28,901 nucleotides of DNA from Candidatus Omnitrophota bacterium (GCA_023229385.1 JALNZI010000015.1:1-28901); one strand, 5' to 3'; shown: positions 6,349 to 14,460, numbered from the stretch's first letter. Translations and numbers: made by a program. Notes: generated from the sequence alone by a model not told the origin.

Positions 6349-6981
6349 ATGAAACCAAGAGAATATATAATAAAATATAAGTTAGATACTATTCATGGTG
6401 CTAACAATTTTAATCATAATGAATTTGTATCTGATTTAACCATTGACTTCATGACATTACTTGAAGTTGGCAATGGTATGACTAATTATAAAGGTTTTGA
6501 AAATGCTGTTAGAGCAGTTAGAATGAAGTGGGACGGAATTAATAATAAAACACTTGGTCAAATACCTGAAAAATTATGGAAATATTTTTATGCTACTGTT
6601 ATTATTGGATATAAGAATAAATTATTTCCAGAAGTTGTAAAGCAACAGGCTATTGAAAAAGCTGAAAAGAAAGCAAGATATGACGAATATAAAAGACATG
6701 AAGAGAGAGAAAGAAATATGTTTAATCCATTTTTTAGCATATTTAATTCAGATATCTTTGATGCAATACTTGCTAAAATATTTTTATCATCTTTAATTCC
6801 TGATACATCATTTGCTATTCTTAATCTTGAAAATACAGCTACAATTGAAGAAGTTCAAAATAAATATAGAGCTTTAGCTTTAATTCATCATCCTGATAAA
6901 GGTGGTGATAATGATATGTTTATTAAAATAACTGAAGCTAAAAATAAGTGTTTAATGTATTTAAAACGTAAAACTATTTAA
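6349..6981 (+). CDS. Protein with a C-terminal DnaJ (J) domain
   Basis: A 210-residue protein. Residues about 152-205 form a J domain: FAILNLENTATIEEVQNKYR, then ALALIHHPDKGG with the diagnostic HPD at 181-183, and a final helix. J domains stimulate the ATPase of Hsp70 (DnaK). The first 125 residues are unrelated to DnaJ and include a charged helix (about 97-125). No G/F region or zinc domain is present, so this is not a full co-chaperone. It probably directs host DnaK to one phage target through its N-terminal part. It lies three bases before the next gene. Confidence 0.82.
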   Translation: MKPREYIIKYKLDTIHGANNFNHNEFVSDLTIDFMTLLEVGNGMTNYKGFENAVRAVRMKWDGINNKTLGQIPEKLWKYFYATVIIGYKNKLFPEVVKQQAIEKAEKKARYDEYKRHEERERNMFNPFFSIFNSDIFDAILAKIFLSSLIPDTSFAILNLENTATIEEVQNKYRALALIHHPDKGGDNDMFIKITEAKNKCLMYLKRKTI

Positions 6982-6983
6982 TT

Positions 6984-7598
6984 ATGTGGAAAAAATGTAA
7001 AGTAGTATTATTACCTACTACTGAAAAAAGTTTTTTATTTACTAAATCAAATTATGATTTAGAATATAATCAAAAGAATCCTATTCATGGTATTAAATAT
7101 TTAGGATGGAAACATCAACATCTTTATATTTTATCTGATGATAAAATTGAAAAAGATGATTATATTTATCATAGATTAGATTCTATAATTACTAAATTTG
7201 ATGGAATTGATAATCCATCAGATTATGGTTATTATAAAGTTATTGCTTCAACTGATCAATCTTTAGATATTCAATTTAAAGATGGTAGTGGATCATATAC
7301 TATGCCTGGTATATCTCAATCATTTATTAATACATACATTTCTGAATATAATAAAGGAAATAAAATTGAAACAGTAATGGTTGAATATTTAGCAGAAGAT
7401 GAAGATTGGGATGATACTAAAGGCGCTGTTATTATTCCAATATCTTTAAAAGTGAATTCTGATAATAGTATTAACATAAAAGAAGTTAAATATACTTGGA
7501 CAAGAGAAGAAATAATTGATATAATTCGTAAATATTCTTCTTATAAAACAAGAGAATTTACTTCAGATGATATTAATTGGATTGAAAAAAACTTATAA
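6984..7598 (+). CDS. Unknown soluble protein
   Basis: A 204-residue protein rich in aromatic and acidic residues. No signal peptide, membrane segment or known motif is seen. The C-terminal part (about 155-204) looks helical, with WTREEIIDIIRKY. The leader CTATTTAATTATG places the start immediately after the J-domain gene, so the two are likely co-expressed and this could be a client of the J-domain protein, but that is a guess. Confidence 0.78.
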   Translation: MWKKCKVVLLPTTEKSFLFTKSNYDLEYNQKNPIHGIKYLGWKHQHLYILSDDKIEKDDYIYHRLDSIITKFDGIDNPSDYGYYKVIASTDQSLDIQFKDGSGSYTMPGISQSFINTYISEYNKGNKIETVMVEYLAEDEDWDDTKGAVIIPISLKVNSDNSINIKEVKYTWTREEIIDIIRKYSSYKTREFTSDDINWIEKNL

Positions 7599-7633
7599 TT
7601 ATTAAAACAAAACAAATTAAATCTATTTAAATT

Positions 7634-8050
7634 ATGAAAACAATTGTTGCTTTATTTATGATGATTAGTGTTATACTTATTAGTTGCACTAAAATTGATC
7701 TTACACTCGGACCTGGAAGTACAATTCCTATTCCATCTGGCACTTTTGTCAGTATTACTGATGATTCAAATCCTGATCCTTTTATTATTATTAATCCAAC
7801 ATTTGTTAATGGTGGTATTTGGAATGGTCGTGTTTGTTTTGATGATGCTTTTAATATAAGAGATTACAGCAATGTAAAGATAACAGTTAGAGCATATACT
7901 TCTAAAAATATTGAAGTAGGTTCAGCTGTTATTATTTATAATGCTCCCTATAAAGCAAATACACATATTGGTTCTAAATGTGCTATTCCATATGCTAATA
8001 TTAGTAATACTGGATATAGACTTAATATTGAGATTTTAAGTACTTTTTAA
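7634..8050 (+). CDS. Predicted lipoprotein
   Basis: A 138-residue protein with a clear lipoprotein signal: MKTIVALFMMISVILISCTK, lipobox LISC with the acylated cysteine at 18. The mature part looks beta-rich (VKITVRAYTSKNIEVGSAVI and on), possibly an immunoglobulin-like sandwich. It would be anchored in the host envelope. Phage lipoproteins commonly block superinfection or act in lysis, and the sequence does not say which. It starts a run with a small unknown gene and a second lipoprotein. Confidence 0.82.
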   Translation: MKTIVALFMMISVILISCTKIDLTLGPGSTIPIPSGTFVSITDDSNPDPFIIINPTFVNGGIWNGRVCFDDAFNIRDYSNVKITVRAYTSKNIEVGSAVIIYNAPYKANTHIGSKCAIPYANISNTGYRLNIEILSTF

Positions 8051-8061
8051 TACATAAAGAT

Positions 8062-8355
8062 ATGAAATTAATTAATGCTTCTAAAGAAGAACAAATTAAG
8101 GCGTTTACTAATTTCCTTAAAAAAAGGAGAGTATATAACGCTTTTATAAAAGGATTTAAATATAATCTATCATTACCGAAAGATAAACAATATTGTATTC
8201 ATTGTTCATATACTACGTTAAATGATTTTTATAAAACAACTTCTGTAGACCGTTGGCTTATTGCTGGATTTTATTGGATACATGTAAAATGCTATAATAC
8301 AGAATGGGTAGCATTATATGATTTATGGAGAAATAAGTTAGAAAAAGAGATATGA
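8062..8355 (+). CDS. Unknown protein, paralogue of the 4229-4468 product
   Basis: A 97-residue basic protein sharing its layout with the 79-residue product at 4229: EEQIKAFTNFL near the start, a central RWLIAGFYW block and a closing WRNKL. It has two cysteines in CIHC (residues about 48-51), which the paralogue lacks, so any metal binding is not conserved. It sits between two lipoprotein genes and overlaps the second by an ATGA stop/start. Confidence 0.75.
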   Translation: MKLINASKEEQIKAFTNFLKKRRVYNAFIKGFKYNLSLPKDKQYCIHCSYTTLNDFYKTTSVDRWLIAGFYWIHVKCYNTEWVALYDLWRNKLEKEI

Positions 8356-8723
8356 CAACATTAGATAATCGTATACGTATTCGTATAATAATATTAATAA
8401 TAGAAATTATATCTTTAATATCATTAATGGAATTTACTATAGGATGTACTGTATATCATCCTACAGAAGTATATACTCCTGACTATGATAATAGTGATTA
8501 TGCTAAATGGAGATTTGAACAAAAACAACATTCCACTAACGCATATAATTATTCTCAAAGTGCTGAATTTAAAAAACAATACGAAGGTAAATCTGAAAGC
8601 TATAAAATTAATGCTCCTGATGCTAAATCTATTATCAATACAGAATACGATAGTATGAAAGATATCAGAAAGCCTACTAGTCCATTATTGCCTACAAATG
8701 ATATTCGTGTTCGTGTCTGGTAG
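8352..8723 (+). CDS. Predicted lipoprotein or membrane-anchored protein
   Basis: A 123-residue protein with a long hydrophobic N-terminal stretch (about 11-32) ending in EFTIGCTVYHP, where C32 could be a lipobox cysteine. The mature part is hydrophilic, tyrosine- and lysine-rich and low in predicted fold. The basic residues before the hydrophobic core (RIRIR) suit a signal peptide. It is the only gene in the window ending in TAG, and TAA follows directly. A terminator-like hairpin lies just downstream, closing this gene run. Confidence 0.75.
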   Translation: MTTLDNRIRIRIIILIIEIISLISLMEFTIGCTVYHPTEVYTPDYDNSDYAKWRFEQKQHSTNAYNYSQSAEFKKQYEGKSESYKINAPDAKSIINTEYDSMKDIRKPTSPLLPTNDIRVRVW

Positions 8724-8732
8724 TAATTAAAA

Positions 8733-8780
8733 AATAGTATGAATAAGAGGACTAACAAGTTCTCTTATTCCTTTACTATT
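8733..8780 (+). terminator. Large hairpin closing the 3904-8723 gene run
   Basis: GAATAAGAGGACT (8741-8753) pairs with AGTTCTCTTATTC (8758-8770) over 13 pairs (one G-U) around loop AACA. Outer arms AATAGT (8733-8738) and ACTATT (8775-8780) extend it. The bases after the inner stem are CTTTACTATT, a weak T-tract, so efficiency is uncertain. Position at the end of the run supports a terminator. Confidence 0.6.
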
Positions 8781-8809
8781 AAAATCATTTACTTTATTTT
8801 ATTATTACA

Positions 8810-8827
8810 TATAGTGTATGATATAAA
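8810..8827 (+). promoter_or_regulatory. Repeated AT-rich element before the next gene run
   Basis: TATAGTGTATGATATAAA at 8810-8827 nearly repeats the element at 2466-2485 (same ends, two extra bases in the middle). Both lie in intergenic regions next to terminator hairpins. It is placed where a promoter for the gene at 8910 is expected. The function is a guess. Confidence 0.3.
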
Positions 8828-8909
8828 AATATTTTATTAGCACTATTAAAAAAGTATTATCTTTAGTTTATTTATTCAAAAATTTTACTTAACTTTAAAT
8901 TTATTTATT

Positions 8910-9191
8910 ATGAAAACTGGTGAAACTATTAATGAAGGCACAATATTAGTAGCAATAGCTACACAAAGTACTGCTTGTGGTGTTAAATATATACATACAG
9001 GTTCAATTGTTAAAGTTGCAAGAGAAACTCCAGATTGGAGAGAAGATATAAAGGTTTACAGAAACCAAAAAGAAGAACGTGAAGATGATTGGAAGTATAT
9101 AGATCGTTCTAAAGTTAGGCTTGCTACTCCAGGTGAAGAAGAATTATGGAAAAATAATGTAAGTTATCTTAAATATTTAAAAGTAAATTAA
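8910..9191 (+). CDS. Unknown small protein
   Basis: A 93-residue protein, probably a small beta barrel at the N-terminus (ETINEGTILVAIA, then GSIVKVARE) with a charged C-terminal part. It is the first gene after the hairpin at 8733-8780 and is followed within two bases by a membrane protein gene. No family is recognised. Confidence 0.75.
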   Translation: MKTGETINEGTILVAIATQSTACGVKYIHTGSIVKVARETPDWREDIKVYRNQKEEREDDWKYIDRSKVRLATPGEEELWKNNVSYLKYLKVN

Positions 9192-9193
9192 TT

Positions 9194-9685
9194 ATGGCAA
9201 CATATATTAGTATAAATAGTATACTTGCATTAGCATTTCTTAGTGCATTAGTTGGATTTGGATTTAAACTTATGTTAGAACCAGATATGATATTTGGTAA
9301 ATATAATGATTATCTTAATTATCTTGCCAATAAAGAATTTAAGACTATACATTATAGATTATTTGAATTTAAATTATGGTATAATACAATTGTTATTATT
9401 ACATTTTACCGTATTAAATTACCATATTTTAATTTAAGTAATTCACATTATTTTCGTTGTGGTAAACATATTTCACATAGCAGATCTAAATTTCTATATT
9501 ATATTACAAAACCACTTGGTAGATGTATTATATGTAATACTACATGGATTGGTATTATATTATCATTATTAATACTTGATATGCAATTTGAATTTAAAAT
9601 ATTAAGTACTATATGTGTAGGCTGTGCAAGTGCTGCATTAGTTACTATAATTACAGTAATTCATAAACGATTAATATCTATTTAA
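9194..9685 (+). CDS. Membrane protein with a CxxC motif
   Basis: A 163-residue protein with hydrophobic segments at about 8-28, 61-74, 117-130 and 136-156. A KPLGRCIICNTTWIG segment carries C111 and C114 just before the third segment, so a CxxC pair lies at the membrane edge. I recall small phage membrane proteins with a similar C-x-x-C-x(2)-[ST]-W-x-G motif, but cannot name a function. It starts two bases after the previous stop. Confidence 0.78.
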   Translation: MATYISINSILALAFLSALVGFGFKLMLEPDMIFGKYNDYLNYLANKEFKTIHYRLFEFKLWYNTIVIITFYRIKLPYFNLSNSHYFRCGKHISHSRSKFLYYITKPLGRCIICNTTWIGIILSLLILDMQFEFKILSTICVGCASAALVTIITVIHKRLISI

Positions 9686-9686
9686 A

Positions 9687-10241
9687 ATGATAACATTTAA
9701 ACTTACTAAACAAAATTTCAGTAAGAATACATTTTTTACTGCTAAAAAGACTCCTATTTCTAAAACATTAAATAGTTTTGGTTATATATATAAAATTAAT
9801 AAAGGAGTTGCTACTGCATTCTGGTATGATAACTATATTAAATCTGAATTAAAGTTCAAAATTAAAGAACTTATTTCAAATTATAAAAGTATTTATCCTT
9901 ATTATAATACTTCTTTTATAAGAGGTAATATTTGGAAATATAGTTATTTAACTCTATTAAATCATATTCATAAGGATAATGGATTTAGTTGTATTAAAGT
10001 TGATAAAATGACTTATAAAATCAACCCCATAAAGAAAAGTAATGTGGAAATATGTGATGCTAGATATGTTCTAGATAATCATATTACTGATCTTAAAGGT
10101 AAAATTGTTAATATAACTAATCACAATCATCCTATTACATATGATATTAAAACATCTGAAGGTACATTTAATATGAACAGAAATTCATTTGCTATTGTAC
10201 CACAGGATTATTTTATATTATTATCAATAAGATGTGGCTAA
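9687..10241 (+). CDS. Unknown basic protein
   Basis: A 184-residue protein rich in lysine, asparagine and tyrosine, with no signal peptide or membrane helix. The C-terminal 70 residues look beta-rich (GKIVNITNHNHPITYDIKTS and on). It follows the membrane protein gene by one base, so the two are co-translated. The function is unknown. Confidence 0.72.
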   Translation: MITFKLTKQNFSKNTFFTAKKTPISKTLNSFGYIYKINKGVATAFWYDNYIKSELKFKIKELISNYKSIYPYYNTSFIRGNIWKYSYLTLLNHIHKDNGFSCIKVDKMTYKINPIKKSNVEICDARYVLDNHITDLKGKIVNITNHNHPITYDIKTSEGTFNMNRNSFAIVPQDYFILLSIRCG

Positions 10242-10242
10242 T

Positions 10243-10620
10243 ATGATATCTTTTATAAATAAAACTGTTGAAGCTCCTATTAAACTTCCAGGAAAGAAAG
10301 TTAAAGTTAAAGTTATTTGGAAGAATAATAAATTTCAAGGTAGAATTGGTAAGGACGTATATGATATTGATGGTTGGGATGATTTAAGTAAATGTAAGTA
10401 TATTTATTCATTACCTACAAATACTTATTATACGCCATGGCATAAACGTCCTTATCTTCCACCTGAAGATAATGACAAGAATATTCTTGCGATGACTCTT
10501 CGTTTTTGGGGAAAATATTGGCAAGGAATGACTTTATATGGTAAGATAGTAGATAATGTATTTTATCAAAATCCTATTAAACATGTTGAATCCAATATTC
10601 CAAAAGTTACTGTTGAATAA
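10243..10620 (+). CDS. Unknown small protein
   Basis: A 125-residue basic protein with a KVKVKVIWKNNKFQGRIGKD strand pattern at the N-terminus and aromatic-rich middle (LPTNTYYTPWHKRPYLP). An in-frame GTG at 10234 would add three residues, but the ATG at 10243 lies directly after the previous stop with TAAT before it, the usual local pattern, so I chose it. The role is unknown. Confidence 0.72.
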   Translation: MISFINKTVEAPIKLPGKKVKVKVIWKNNKFQGRIGKDVYDIDGWDDLSKCKYIYSLPTNTYYTPWHKRPYLPPEDNDKNILAMTLRFWGKYWQGMTLYGKIVDNVFYQNPIKHVESNIPKVTVE

Positions 10621-10936
10621 ATCTTCTATAAAACCATTTTTACAATGGTATTCTGGAAGATATCCAAATTCTATAGCATTATTTCAAGATCTTCCATTTG
10701 CATTTCAAATAGGAATTTATCTAGAGTATTTTGAAAGTATGTATAACCTTATTATTAATGTAACTACTAGGGGATACAGTATTCAATTTAGTGATAATAG
10801 AAAAACTCCTATTTATGGTGTAAATAATATGCAGTATAATCATTATAAATATGATCATACAGAACCTAAAAGTATTATTTATGGATATGAATTAGGTATT
10901 ATTTGGTTATTTGAAAATTATGATTTACCATTTTAA
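10556..10936 (+). CDS. Unknown protein, start uncertain
   Basis: Up to 126 residues, with LPFAFQIGIYLEYF at about 46-59 and a C-terminal GIIWLFENYDLPF. The ATG at 10556 would overlap the previous gene by 65 bases, far more than other overlaps here. ATG 10586 or a TTG at 10613 overlapping the previous stop are alternatives, and the recognisable protein begins at about FLQWYSGR. The frame itself is convincing. No function is known. Confidence 0.7.
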   Translation: MYFIKILLNMLNPIFQKLLLNKSSIKPFLQWYSGRYPNSIALFQDLPFAFQIGIYLEYFESMYNLIINVTTRGYSIQFSDNRKTPIYGVNNMQYNHYKYDHTEPKSIIYGYELGIIWLFENYDLPF

Positions 10937-10945
10937 ACTATAATT

Positions 10946-11287
10946 ATGAAAAAATTTGAATTTATTACTCTTCCAAATGGTCTTCCTTTATGTAAACTTA
11001 TGCAATATAAGCCTACTAAAGAAAAATGTCAGATTACTAAAGTTAATCCAGAAGTTATTGAAACTAATTTAGAATATCCTAATTTTGGTAAATTATTAAT
11101 ACCTCTTACAGTGGATATTGTATTATTTCGTGAATTAGATGGTATTCCATATAAAGTTCCGATGAAAAATATAAGTCAGTATGATCTTACAGTATGGAAT
11201 GAAAATATGAATCCATATAGAGTAGTAACATATAAAAGAAGAAAAACACCTGTTAGAACAATACTTTATACTGGAGTTATAAAATAA
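10946..11287 (+). CDS. Unknown small protein
   Basis: A 113-residue protein, basic and probably beta-rich, with no signal peptide, membrane segment or catalytic motif. The C-terminus is strongly basic (YKRRKTPVR). It starts nine bases after the previous stop with leader CTATAATTATG. I do not recognise it. Confidence 0.72.
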   Translation: MKKFEFITLPNGLPLCKLMQYKPTKEKCQITKVNPEVIETNLEYPNFGKLLIPLTVDIVLFRELDGIPYKVPMKNISQYDLTVWNENMNPYRVVTYKRRKTPVRTILYTGVIK

Positions 11288-11313
11288 ATTATAAAATCTA
11301 ATAAATAAACATT

Positions 11314-11553
11314 ATGAATTACGAAGAAAAACTTAAGATTGCTAATGAATATTTAGCTAGTATATGTGATTTTAGCTGGAACGATTTAGACGATATAAAT
11401 AGTTTACATGATGTTAATAATAAAGAGGAAATTATAGCATTATGTGATGATAGACTTGAAGCATCTGGATTTATATTTGAAGATACAGATATAGTTGATG
11501 ATACAGAAGAAGATGACGATGATGTATTTATAGATGAACCATTCTTATATTAA
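11314..11553 (+). CDS. Small highly acidic protein
   Basis: A 79-residue protein whose last 25 residues are dominated by Asp and Glu (DIVDDTEEDDDDVFIDEP). The N-terminal part is helical. It lies directly before the Dda-like helicase gene and may act with it. Acidic tails are common in proteins that touch single-strand binding proteins or mimic DNA. That link is inference only. Confidence 0.72.
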   Translation: MNYEEKLKIANEYLASICDFSWNDLDDINSLHDVNNKEEIIALCDDRLEASGFIFEDTDIVDDTEEDDDDVFIDEPFLY

Positions 11554-11563
11554 TAATTGTAAT

Positions 11564-13051
11564 ATGCCAGATTTTATAAATAAAGTAGCAAAATATGGAG
11601 GATATGGATTTACACCAGATCAAGAAGAAGCTCTTGATTTGTTAGATGCATGGTACAGAAATCCTAAAGATCTATTATTTACACTAAGTGGTAGAGCAGG
11701 TACTGGAAAAACATATCTTCTTAAATGTTTTATAGATGATATTGTTAAACATCCTATTTGTGTGTCAGCACCTACACATAAAGCAGTAAGACAAGTAGAA
11801 CGTAGTACTGGTCGTAAAGGAAAAACATTACAAAGTTTACATGGTTTAAAACCTAATGTTAATTTAGAAGATTTTGATCTTAATAATGTTAAATTTGATC
11901 AACTTGGTAATCCTACTATGAATAACTATAAAATTGTAGTTATTGATGAATGTAGTATGGTTAATATAGGATTACATGATCTAAATATTAGAAGAGCAAG
12001 AGATTTAGGTATTAAACTATTATATGTAGGCGATCCTAAACAATTACCACCAGTGAGCAAAAATAATGAAAGTGATGCAGATATAAGTCCTACATTTAAT
12101 GTTAAAAATCATTACGAATTAACAGAAATTATAAGACAAGCTAGCGATAACCCTTTAACTGAATTACTTGAATTAGTAGTAAAAGATGTGGATAATGAAA
12201 CTAATAATTTTATATCCTATTTATTAAAAAATCCTATTCAAGTTAATTCAAATGGAGAAGGATATAAAGTCTATAATAGTATGCAAGATTTTGTAACTTC
12301 AGCTATTGATTGTTTTAAGAGTGATGAATTTAGCAAAGATCCTGATTATGGTAGAATTGCAGCATGGAAAAATGATACAGTAATGGGATATAATACAGTA
12401 GTAAGAAATGCTGTATCTGCTCATTTTAATGGTGGAGTTCCTACAACTGAATTGATTGATCTAAATGATCTATTAATAGGATATAAAACTATTACTGATG
12501 AATTTAATGAAACTGTAATTATTAACAGTGAAGATTATGTTGTTAATAGAGTTATTCCTAGAATGTCAGAAGGTGGATTTAAATCTTATGCTGTAACAAT
12601 AATGCCAAGACATGGTGGCAGAACAGTTGATGTTGACGTAGTAGATTATAGAGATAAGTCATTTTTAGTTTACTATGAATTGCTTAAACGTAAGTATTTT
12701 AATGCTAAATATTCTACATATAGTAATAGATCAGCTAAATGGAAAACGTATTACAAGTATAAAGATAATCATTTGACTTTATTTACATTTCCAATAAAAG
12801 AAGGAGATACAGCAAAAGCATATGTTACTAAAGATTTAGATTATGCGTTTAGTTTAACAGTTCATAAATTACAAGGTAGTACAATTCAAAACACCTTTGT
12901 TGATTTAAATGACATGTTATATTATAGTACAGGTAGATTAGTAGAAAATAGTAGTTGGCATCCTGGCGCTACAACTATTAGAAATAAGCTTATTTATACT
13001 GCAATTAGTAGAACAAGTAAATTTTGTAATATTTATTTAAACTTAAAATAA
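11564..13051 (+). CDS. Dda/RecD-like superfamily 1 DNA helicase
   Basis: A 495-residue SF1B helicase. Motifs in order: FTPDQEEAL (Q-like), GRAGTGKT (Walker A, about 43-50), VVIDECSMV (Walker B, D128-E129), YVGDPKQLPPV (motif III, about 154-164), EIIRQASDNPL (motif IV), LTVHKLQGST (motif V) and YTAISRTSK (motif VI, near the end). T4 Dda and RecD2 move 5' to 3' and help replication start and fork progress, and a similar job is likely. An in-frame ATG at 11534 would add ten residues but overlap the previous gene. I prefer 11564, which has the local TAAT-type leader. Confidence 0.92.
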   Translation: MPDFINKVAKYGGYGFTPDQEEALDLLDAWYRNPKDLLFTLSGRAGTGKTYLLKCFIDDIVKHPICVSAPTHKAVRQVERSTGRKGKTLQSLHGLKPNVNLEDFDLNNVKFDQLGNPTMNNYKIVVIDECSMVNIGLHDLNIRRARDLGIKLLYVGDPKQLPPVSKNNESDADISPTFNVKNHYELTEIIRQASDNPLTELLELVVKDVDNETNNFISYLLKNPIQVNSNGEGYKVYNSMQDFVTSAIDCFKSDEFSKDPDYGRIAAWKNDTVMGYNTVVRNAVSAHFNGGVPTTELIDLNDLLIGYKTITDEFNETVIINSEDYVVNRVIPRMSEGGFKSYAVTIMPRHGGRTVDVDVVDYRDKSFLVYYELLKRKYFNAKYSTYSNRSAKWKTYYKYKDNHLTLFTFPIKEGDTAKAYVTKDLDYAFSLTVHKLQGSTIQNTFVDLNDMLYYSTGRLVENSSWHPGATTIRNKLIYTAISRTSKFCNIYLNLK

Positions 13052-13371
13052 TGAAAAAAATAATAACACAAGTAGAACCAGATTTTATTTATTTAGATAA
13101 TCTTGTTGGTAATGAAATAGTAGCATATAAATGTAAAGGCAACACACATGCTATATTACGAAAAACAGTCGCAATTGATAGAACTCGTATAAATAAATAT
13201 ATATTTGGTTTTGGTTTTATCAATCTTAGTTATCCTGGATCATCAGCTTCATTTGTTTCTGAAACTAACATGAAAGATTCTATTAAAAAAGCTATTGCTT
13301 CTGGTAGAGAAGTATTTGTTTTTAATAATGAAAAAGATTTTTGTCTAGCTATTGTAGATAATTTGTTTTAA
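13051..13371 (+). CDS. Unknown small protein
   Basis: A 106-residue protein starting on the last base of the helicase stop codon, so translationally coupled to it. It has a central GFGFINLSYPGSSASFVSE segment and a helix-strand end (AIASGREVFVFNN). No recognised family. The tight link suggests, but does not show, a function with the helicase. Confidence 0.75.
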   Translation: MKKIITQVEPDFIYLDNLVGNEIVAYKCKGNTHAILRKTVAIDRTRINKYIFGFGFINLSYPGSSASFVSETNMKDSIKKAIASGREVFVFNNEKDFCLAIVDNLF

Positions 13372-13372
13372 G

Positions 13373-13696
13373 ATGAAAGATTTAACAGATGGTAAATTAG
13401 ATGAAGCATTAAAATATGCTGAATCTATAAAAGATGATTCTCTTCAAAAATGTTTAGATAGACTTAAGCATTATGAAGAAACTTATAAAGATGGTGGAGA
13501 TAATATAGAAACTGAAATAACTACTGATTTTGCTCCATATTCTTTCTATTTTGTTAGATTTAGACAGAATACTCCTGGATTTATATCTAATGGCGGAATT
13601 ATATTTCATGGTAAACATGATAATGGTGGAGATGGCTCTTCACCTACATTTAGTGTTAATTTAACTCCGACTAATGGTTGGGCAATACATACTTAA
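13373..13696 (+). CDS. Unknown protein with a GGIIFHGKHDNGGDGS motif
   Basis: A 107-residue protein: a helical first third (KLDEALKYAESIKDDSLQKC), then a glycine/histidine-rich block NGGIIFHGKHDNGGDG at about 73-88 and ending GWAIHT. The pattern recalls small Bacteroidetes domains of unknown function, but I cannot assign an accession with confidence. The conserved His and Asp residues could bind metal. It lies one base after the previous gene. Confidence 0.72.
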   Translation: MKDLTDGKLDEALKYAESIKDDSLQKCLDRLKHYEETYKDGGDNIETEITTDFAPYSFYFVRFRQNTPGFISNGGIIFHGKHDNGGDGSSPTFSVNLTPTNGWAIHT

Positions 13697-13697
13697 A

Positions 13698-13880
13698 ATG
13701 AGTTTAAGTGATTGTTCTAAATGTTGGGAAACACCATGTAGTTGTGGTGAACATTGGAAAGATGCTTCAGACAATACACTTTATCAATATGTTATTAGTG
13801 TATTTAATTTTATTAAAAAAGATAGAGCAATCTATATTTTAGAAAGAGTTATATTGTTTATTAAATCTAAAAAGGAATAA
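13698..13880 (+). CDS. Small cysteine-rich, probably zinc-binding protein
   Basis: A 60-residue protein starting MSLSDCSKCWETPCSCG, a C-x2-C-x4-C-x-C cluster fit for one zinc ion, followed by a hydrophobic helix (NTLYQYVISVFNFI). An in-frame ATG at 13674 would add eight residues but run into the previous gene. ATG 13698 follows that gene's stop by one base. The next gene starts directly after this stop. Confidence 0.72.
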   Translation: MSLSDCSKCWETPCSCGEHWKDASDNTLYQYVISVFNFIKKDRAIYILERVILFIKSKKE

Positions 13881-14456
13881 ATGATAGAATTTACTTGTTC
13901 TAAATGTGATATTTGTCTTATAAATAATCATAAACCACTTATTGGTGATGGTAATTTAAATGCGAATGTTATGTTTATTGCCAGAAATCCTAGTACTTTT
14001 GAAATAAAAAACAACATTCCCCTTATAAATAAGGATGGAATGTTGTTTCAAAGGTATTTAGATTTATTTAACTTTAGTAGAGATATTATTTATATTACTA
14101 ATTCAGTTAAATGCAGAACTCCTGGTCATAGATATCCTACAGATCAAGAAATTTATAATTGTAGAGAATATCTAGATAATGAAGTTAGACATATTAATCC
14201 TAAAATAATTGTTTTATTAGGAGAGACTGCTTTAAGGAGTTATTTTAAATTAGCATTTACTGGAACTACGGTAAGCATAAATGATATTAATGCTAAATAT
14301 ATGATACATAACGGAAGAGTCATATTATTTATGATTAATCCTGCTCATGCTGTAAATTCAGCATCAAATAGATTAGCTCTGTATAATGCTTTTCTATCAT
14401 TACTTAGTTTATATAGAATAATTAATCCTGGTCATACTGTTAATTTTAATTTATAA
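13881..14456 (+). CDS. Uracil-DNA glycosylase superfamily protein (family 4-like, divergent)
   Basis: A 191-residue protein with the family 4 layout: CSKCDIC at the N-terminus, IGDGNLNANVMFIA, then YITNSVKCRTPGHRYPTDQE, an IYNCREYL cysteine, INPKIIVLLGETAL and a final NPAHAV. C9, C12, C78 and C94 fit the four cluster ligands of iron-sulfur UDGs. The usual motif 1 (GEAPG) reads ARNPS (35-39) and the usual HP-x-x motif reads NPAH, so the active site is altered. It may have another specificity or be inactive. Family 4 enzymes remove uracil from DNA. It is adjacent to other replication genes. Confidence 0.8.
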   Translation: MIEFTCSKCDICLINNHKPLIGDGNLNANVMFIARNPSTFEIKNNIPLINKDGMLFQRYLDLFNFSRDIIYITNSVKCRTPGHRYPTDQEIYNCREYLDNEVRHINPKIIVLLGETALRSYFKLAFTGTTVSINDINAKYMIHNGRVILFMINPAHAVNSASNRLALYNAFLSLLSLYRIINPGHTVNFNL

Positions 14457-14460
14457 AAAG

